The notes under the pieces are model-generated. The model was not told where the DNA came from and did not search any database. It saw only the letters and a list, made by a program, of their open reading frames with translations. The position numbers were made by a program, and so were the translations under genes. From positions 1-8,994 of the forward strand of contig JBAWYD010000089.1 of assembly GCA_037143735.1 (NCBI GenBank): a stretch of 8,994 bases of DNA, written 5' to 3'. Below, in pieces: positions 6,171-8,994 of this stretch (its first letter is position 1; each line of letters starts with the position of its first letter). Origin of the DNA: JAPLJQ01 sp037143735 (GTDB taxonomy: Bacteria; Desulfobacterota; Syntrophia; Syntrophales; UBA2185).

Positions 6171-6260
6171 CACCTAATGCGAAGCCAAGCGGCGGTACGA
6201 GCATGCTGAGCTGCGGCGCCATGCAGGCGCAGTGCTGACTGCTTGAGCGATTTGTTGGTG
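6171..6260 (-). other. Integron attC-like recombination site (candidate)
   Basis: Read on the minus strand, this 90-base stretch begins CACCAACAAATCGCTCAAGC, very like the left end of integron attC sites (AAC then AATTCGTTCAAGC in aadA1). It ends GCTTGGCTTCGC-ATTAGGTG, where the core GTTRRRY would be GTTAGGT with one change. CAAGC pairs with GCTTG, CACC with GGTG, and the centre (CTGCGCC-TGCAT-GGCGCCGCAG) forms an imperfect stem. The HEPN gene starts 7 bases further on, as cassette genes do. Core bases are imperfect and no integrase is in view, so this would be a lone or fossil site. Confidence 0.45.
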
Positions 6261-6319
6261 CAGCGCGGCGGCAACTATTAACATAAAGATTACTCCGGCA
6301 ACAAAGTATCTAAAATTCC

Positions 6320-6382
6320 GTCATTCCGGCGAAAGCAGGAATCTACTGAAAAGACTGGATGCCGGATCAAGTCCGGCATGAC
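6320..6382. repeat. REP-like dispersed palindrome (GTCATTCCGGC type)
   Basis: It begins GTCATTCCGGCGAAAGC and ends GCCGGATCAAGTCCGGCATGAC. Outer GTCAT (6320-6324) pairs with ATGAC (6378-6382). The right half is a hairpin of ATGCCGGA (6359-6366) with TCCGGCAT (6372-6379), and the left half pairs ATTCC with GGAAT. Elements of this form occur in many copies in bacterial genomes, deltaproteobacteria included. It lies between the attC-like site and the second direct repeat. Confidence 0.75.
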
Positions 6383-6397
6383 AATCTTTGACATAGT

Positions 6398-6650
6398 GTC
6401 CCTATCGCTCATCGGCGTCACCGTAAAAGAGATGCAAGTTCGCTCTGCGAACTTCACTAACATATTGCTATAATTAGCGATATGACGAGCACCCCCTCGA
6501 TTTTCACGCGAATTTTGCCCGGTTTTTCCTCCGTTGCTGCGGCCAGTGTATCCTCAATGGTCTGTTTCAGATTATTCATGGCAATGATGAAGTTCTGCTT
6601 CTCTTCCGGCGTCAGGGCTGCATGTCCAAGAATTAGTGGCTGTCCCCAAT
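6398..6650 (-). repeat. Direct repeat with mini-ORF, copy 2
   Basis: This is the partner of 4690-4935. It carries GTCCCTATCGCTCATCGGCG, an 8-bp hairpin AAGTTCGC (6436-6443) with GCGAACTT (6447-6454), the mini-ORF segment, and an end in CTGTCCCCAATT. It lies directly after the stop of the AlbA_2 gene. Compared with copy 1 it lacks one base near the mini-ORF start (ATGCAG-CCCTG against ATGCAGACCCTG). Confidence 0.7.
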
Positions 6651-6654
6651 TCAC
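6457..6654 (-). pseudogene. Mini-ORF of the repeat, copy 2 (frameshifted start)
   Basis: The open frame covers 65 codons, but only the part from LTPEEKQNFIIAMNNLKQ to about EEKPGK matches copy 1. A one-base deletion removes the ATG used by copy 1 from the frame, and the sequences beyond GK diverge. It starts 20 bases after the AlbA_2 gene stop and has no ribosome site. Probably a decayed fragment; parent protein not recognised. Confidence 0.3.
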
Positions 6655-6673
6655 CGGGGTGTTTTGTCCGGTT

Positions 6674-8017
6674 TCATGACTTCTCCCTTACGACCCAATG
6701 TCCGCCTTTATCAGGGCCGACACGTTCAATGGTCCCCGTTTCCCGCAATTTACGAAGGGCGCGTTCGACGGTGCTGGCCGATTTACCGATCTGCTCTGCC
6801 AATGCCGCAATCGAAAGACTGCCGTCGGCTTTGAGCAAGGCGATAATTTTCTCCGTCATTTTCTCCGTCACTTTCTCCGTCACTTTCTCCAGTGTTTTTT
6901 CTGACGGCGTGATTCGGGTATGGAATTTCACCATCAATCCCGATGCGTCGGTACGGTATTCGGGAACCGGTACACCCGCCAATTCGCATTCACGGTTGAT
7001 TTTCTCGATGCCCCGCCCCCAGGACTCAATCATCCCGGCGCGAAAAAAAGCATTGGCGATCAGTGGGTTGAATGGCTTGGAGGCATGCTTGAGCAGCAAT
7101 TGTTCCACGGTCCAGTTCTCGGGCAACTGGCCGTCATTCCAGAAATAGATTTTGTTTTCGTAAACGCTGATCTGAACAGGTGCGCCGCTACTGTAGTCCT
7201 TGTGTACAATGGCATTCAATAAAGCTTCACGCAAAGCAGCCTTGGGAAAGGGAAACCGTTCGATGCGACCGATACCTTCGTAGCTGATCGCCGCCCGCAG
7301 GTATTTGGTCAGCAATAAATCCATCGCTTTTTCTGCCTGGACAAACAGGCTGCCATGAATGTCGTCCTGATAAAGCAAGTCGGCATCCGTGCGGAAATAA
7401 CCTATTTTTATGTATGCCCCGACCACCCATTTTTCCGGATTGTGATGAAACAGCAACACAGCGGCACGCTTGAGGTAGTTGCCGTCTTTCAGGTTGAGGT
7501 TATCAACGAGCAGGTCATTGCTCTCAGCTAAAACCTCATCGCTGACGCGACCGCTTTTAGCCGCCTTGACGCGGAAGATATCGAAGGCCTCCTCTTTGAA
7601 ATCGGCCACACCAACGCGCGGCACGGGCACTCCATCCCAGTGTTTACCCTGCTTTTTGAGCAAAAACCTGTCGAGCGCCGCCCCTTTCAGTTCCTGTTTG
7701 GTACCGCCGCTGCGATAATGATACTCGCCTTTGTAGCTGATGGGGTAGGGATAAGGCTCCACCACAATTTCGAGTAAATCTTTGCCCTGCTCAACCCTCA
7801 GATTGACATCGACAATGATCCCCAGAATATCCCTGATTTTATTGGGTATGTCTTCCAACAGCTTTTTGGCGTTGGCCACACCCAGCACCGCGCCTTTATC
7901 GTTTTTGCCAATGATCAGCCTACCGCCCTGCGCATTGGCAAAACCGCAGACCCAGCGGAGATATTCATCACGCCAAGATTCTTTCCACTCAATGGTTTGA
8001 GTTTCTTTGGAGCTCAT
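6674..8017 (-). CDS. AlbA_2 (Schlafen-type) and ATP-binding domain regulator
   Basis: The protein has 447 residues. Residues 4-120 are an AlbA_2 domain (ETQTIEWKESWRDEYLRWVCGFANAQGG, split here: IEWKES at 9-14, FANAQGG at 26-32). Residues 255-365 are a GHKL-like ATPase domain, often named RecG C-terminal-like: REALLNAIVHKDY (263-275, Asn268 as the Mg-binding residue), WNDGQLP (293-299), then GMIESWGRGIEKI (328-340). A VTEK/MTEK linker (378-390) leads to a winged helix (391-445) for DNA binding. Such proteins are predicted transcription regulators, frequent in accessory and defence regions. GGAGG (8028-8032) lies 10 bases before ATG and TATAAT (8047-8052) further up. Family is sure; target unknown. 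Confidence 0.9.
   Translation of the reverse strand: MSSKETQTIEWKESWRDEYLRWVCGFANAQGGRLIIGKNDKGAVLGVANAKKLLEDIPNKIRDILGIIVDVNLRVEQGKDLLEIVVEPYPYPISYKGEYHYRSGGTKQELKGAALDRFLLKKQGKHWDGVPVPRVGVADFKEEAFDIFRVKAAKSGRVSDEVLAESNDLLVDNLNLKDGNYLKRAAVLLFHHNPEKWVVGAYIKIGYFRTDADLLYQDDIHGSLFVQAEKAMDLLLTKYLRAAISYEGIGRIERFPFPKAALREALLNAIVHKDYSSGAPVQISVYENKIYFWNDGQLPENWTVEQLLLKHASKPFNPLIANAFFRAGMIESWGRGIEKINRECELAGVPVPEYRTDASGLMVKFHTRITPSEKTLEKVTEKVTEKMTEKIIALLKADGSLSIAALAEQIGKSASTVERALRKLRETGTIERVGPDKGGHWVVREKS
6849..6890 (-). repeat. 12-bp tandem repeat coding for VTEK units
   Basis: About three and a half copies of a 12-base unit, TTTTCTCCGTCA on the plus strand, encode EKVTEKVTEKMTEK in the linker before the winged helix. 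It is in frame, so copy changes only lengthen or shorten the linker. Such xTEK linkers are common in AlbA_2 proteins. Confidence 0.8.
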
Positions 8018-8038
8018 GCGCCGGCAACCTCCGTATTA

Positions 8039-8150
8039 GTACACATATTATACTTTTCCGGGTCCCTTTGAAAGCGTATCTGTACGAAATTTTTGTCCCT
8101 ATTGCTCATAGGCGACAACGTATAAAAGGCGCGAATTCGCAGGGAAAACT
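8039..8150 (-). promoter_or_regulatory. Promoter/leader repeat module, copy 2 (drives the AlbA_2 gene)
   Basis: It contains a perfect TATAAT (8047-8052, minus strand), placing the message start about 25 bases before the AlbA_2 ATG; no good -35 box is seen. The module aligns with 4629-4738. Its distal end has GCGAATTCGC in place of the AGTTCGC hairpin of the other copies. Confidence 0.55.
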
Positions 8151-8203
8151 GGGGACACCCTTCAGATTCAATCAACATCCATGAAAATAGGGGAAGTGTC
8201 CCT
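8151..8203. repeat. 53-base segment bounded by inverted GGGACAC
   Basis: GGGGACAC (8151-8158) and GTGTCCCT (8196-8203) are inverted copies with one change. The right end touches the stop codon of the antitoxin gene (8203-8205). The interior shows no ORF or promoter. Confidence 0.45.
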
Positions 8204-8463
8204 TAATTTCCGGCGCGCTGCTTTTTAGCGCGTCCGGTTGAGTGCGAGGTTAGGCCAGTTGATTTTTGTGCAACTTTAATGAGAGACATCAGCGCCTCAT
8301 TAACGGCGGCTTCTGTAGGGAATACCTTTGCTACATCGGGGTTGATGAGTACCAGATTAGTTCCTTTTTGGTAAGATTCATAATACTTACCTCGGATTCC
8401 CTGACCCATATCTTCCCTCCTGTACTCCGGACGGAGTTCGTCGGATTCTTTAACCTTCTTCAT
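8203..8463 (-). CDS. Antitoxin of a BrnT-type toxin (non-BrnA-like)
   Basis: The protein has 86 residues. Its core runs LRPEYRREDMGQGIRGKYYE, then KGTNLVLINPDVAKVFPTEAAVNEALMSLI, and the tail is basic (GRAKKQRAGN). The pattern GxxRGKY-NLVLI(N/D)PDVAKVFP is familiar from small proteins encoded next to RelE/BrnT-like toxins; it is not the classical CopG-type BrnA. It would bind the toxin and perhaps the shared promoter. Its ATG lies inside the toxin gene (14-base overlap), so translation is coupled; AAAGGA lies about 8 bases upstream. A GGGACAC word touches its stop codon. Pairing is convincing; which part binds DNA is not visible. Confidence 0.75.
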   Translation of the reverse strand: MKKVKESDELRPEYRREDMGQGIRGKYYESYQKGTNLVLINPDVAKVFPTEAAVNEALMSLIKVAQKSTGLTSHSTGRAKKQRAGN

Positions 8464-8722
8464 AAATTTTCCTTTCGTTACGGTCCACCAGACGTGCGTT
8501 TATGATTCTTGTTCGGCCTCCACGTTCCGTATGGGAAACAATGAGTAATCGTTTCTGGAGCGAGAACCCAAAAGTGATAAAGCGGTTTTCATTCACAGAG
8601 TGATCTGGGTCATAAAACGTAACAGCCAGAGGATCTCCAAAGACTGTTGCCGCTTCTTGAAACGTGACATTGTGCTTTTGGATGTTTGCCGCAGCCTTTT
8701 TCGTGTTCCACTCAAATTCCAT
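8450..8722 (-). CDS. brnT: BrnT-family ribonuclease toxin
   Basis: The protein has 90 residues, the usual BrnT size. It starts MEFEWNTKKAAANIQKHNVTFQEA and has the family core RFITFGFS, LLIVSHTERGGRTRIINARLVDRNERKIYE. BrnT is a RelE-fold RNase that stops growth by cutting RNA and is held by its antitoxin. The ATG at 8722 is chosen over 8758, because homologues begin at MEFEW and AGGAAGG (8728-8734) lies 5 bases before it. TATAAT lies between the two ATGs. The toxin comes first in the operon, as in brnTA. Known brnTA operons are repressed by their own complex. Confidence 0.9.
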   Translation of the reverse strand: MEFEWNTKKAAANIQKHNVTFQEAATVFGDPLAVTFYDPDHSVNENRFITFGFSLQKRLLIVSHTERGGRTRIINARLVDRNERKIYEEG

Positions 8723-8741
8723 GCACACCTTCCTATGGGCT

Positions 8742-8770
8742 ATTATACCAGAAAACAATATGTTGGTCAG
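8742..8770 (-). promoter_or_regulatory. Promoter of the brnT operon
   Basis: CTGACC (8765-8770, four of six bases of consensus) and a perfect TATAAT (8742-8747) are 17 bases apart on the minus strand. The message would start near 8735, about 12 bases before ATG. This excludes the longer ORF start at 8758. Confidence 0.65.
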
Positions 8771-8798
8771 TTTTTATTGTTTCAGCCTAACATACTGT

Positions 8799-8818
8799 AG
8801 ACCGCCTAATACCGGTCT
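8799..8818. repeat. Small hairpin upstream of brnT
   Basis: AGACCG (8799-8804) pairs with CGGTCT (8813-8818) around an 8-base loop. It has no T-run. It could be an operator-like inverted repeat or chance. The rest of 8759-8949 shows no gene. Confidence 0.3.
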
Positions 8819-8949
8819 TATATAACCGTTAATGAGTCTAATTTGCAGCAAAATGCCCTTATTTAAGACATGTTACTTGTCAAACAACTTGATATTGACA
8901 TTACAAATACCGTGATCGGTCAAACAAGACAAATCTGCTGGATTAAAGA

Positions 8950-8994
8950 TCAAATGGCATCGTCAAGGCCTTCGAGTTTCTTTTCCCATTCACC
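8950..8994 (-). CDS. C-terminal end of an unknown ORF
   Basis: From the window edge the minus strand reads GEWEKKLEGLDDAI and then TGA (8950-8952). The residues are typical of a soluble helical C-terminus. It is too short to assign. It would be the gene upstream of brnT in the same direction, 180 bases away from the brnT promoter. Confidence 0.35.
   Translation of the reverse strand, partial: GEWEKKLEGLDDAI

Noticed and set aside
6849..6890. CRISPR-like short repeats
   Set aside because: The 12-base units are tandem without spacers and encode a protein linker.
6636..7148. 170-codon plus-strand open frame with FSVTFSVTFS repeats
   Set aside because: The repeats are the reverse reading of the VTEK linker, and the frame is antisense to the AlbA_2 gene.
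8723..8758. Longer N-terminus of BrnT
   Set aside because: The TATAAT promoter box falls inside it and BrnT proteins begin at MEFEW.
8879..8926. GTCAAACAA repeated about 39 bases apart
   Set aside because: Two short AT-rich copies with no link to a promoter; chance is likely.
1..8994. tRNA, rRNA and CRISPR array
   Set aside because: I looked on both strands and saw no cloverleaf with a GTTCRA loop, no rRNA block and no repeat-spacer array.

Overview
The window looks like a piece of a mesophilic Desulfobacterota/deltaproteobacterial genome (Syntrophales-like is my best guess). The basis is the style of the housekeeping genes, the exported SoxZ-like protein, the CspA plus small basic protein pair, and dispersed palindromes of the GTCATTCCGGC type. 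This is inference; there is no rRNA or other phylogenetic marker here.

Left part, about 1-2622, plus strand, ordinary chromosome. It holds the C-terminal half of a zinc-type (MDR) alcohol dehydrogenase, then a TrpD-family phosphoribosyltransferase with altered motif residues. A cold-shock protein follows, with a long leader and a clear terminator, and then a small charged protein of unknown role. At 2709-3083, on the minus strand, is a secreted Ig-like/SoxZ-like protein. Just upstream of it (3169-3249) is what may be the last 26 codons of a lost gene.

Right part, about 3250-8994, minus strand, is a mosaic accessory region. In transcription order (right to left) it has the end of an unknown ORF, a BrnT-type toxin with a non-classical antitoxin, a Schlafen AlbA_2/GHKL-type ATP-binding regulator, a 404-aa protein ending in an ApeA-like HEPN ribonuclease domain, and a DUF4143 AAA ATPase. 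The genes are separated by related non-coding modules rather than packed as one operon. A roughly 250-bp module occurs at 4690-4935 and 6398-6650 and contains a mini-ORF whose divergence pattern looks protein-like. A promoter/leader module is shared by 4629-4738 and 8039-8150. GGGGACA-type words sit close to the ends of three genes.

The HEPN gene starts 7 bases after an integron attC-like site (6171-6260). Its stop codon lies inside a sequence matching the GTTRRRY core of such sites, as expected of a captured gene cassette. No integrase is in the window.

The most interesting reading is a repeat-delimited accessory or defence island. Its genes (toxin-antitoxin, HEPN nuclease, AlbA_2 regulator, DUF4143 ATPase) each arrived as a separate module. 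Nothing in the sequence shows that they act together as one system.
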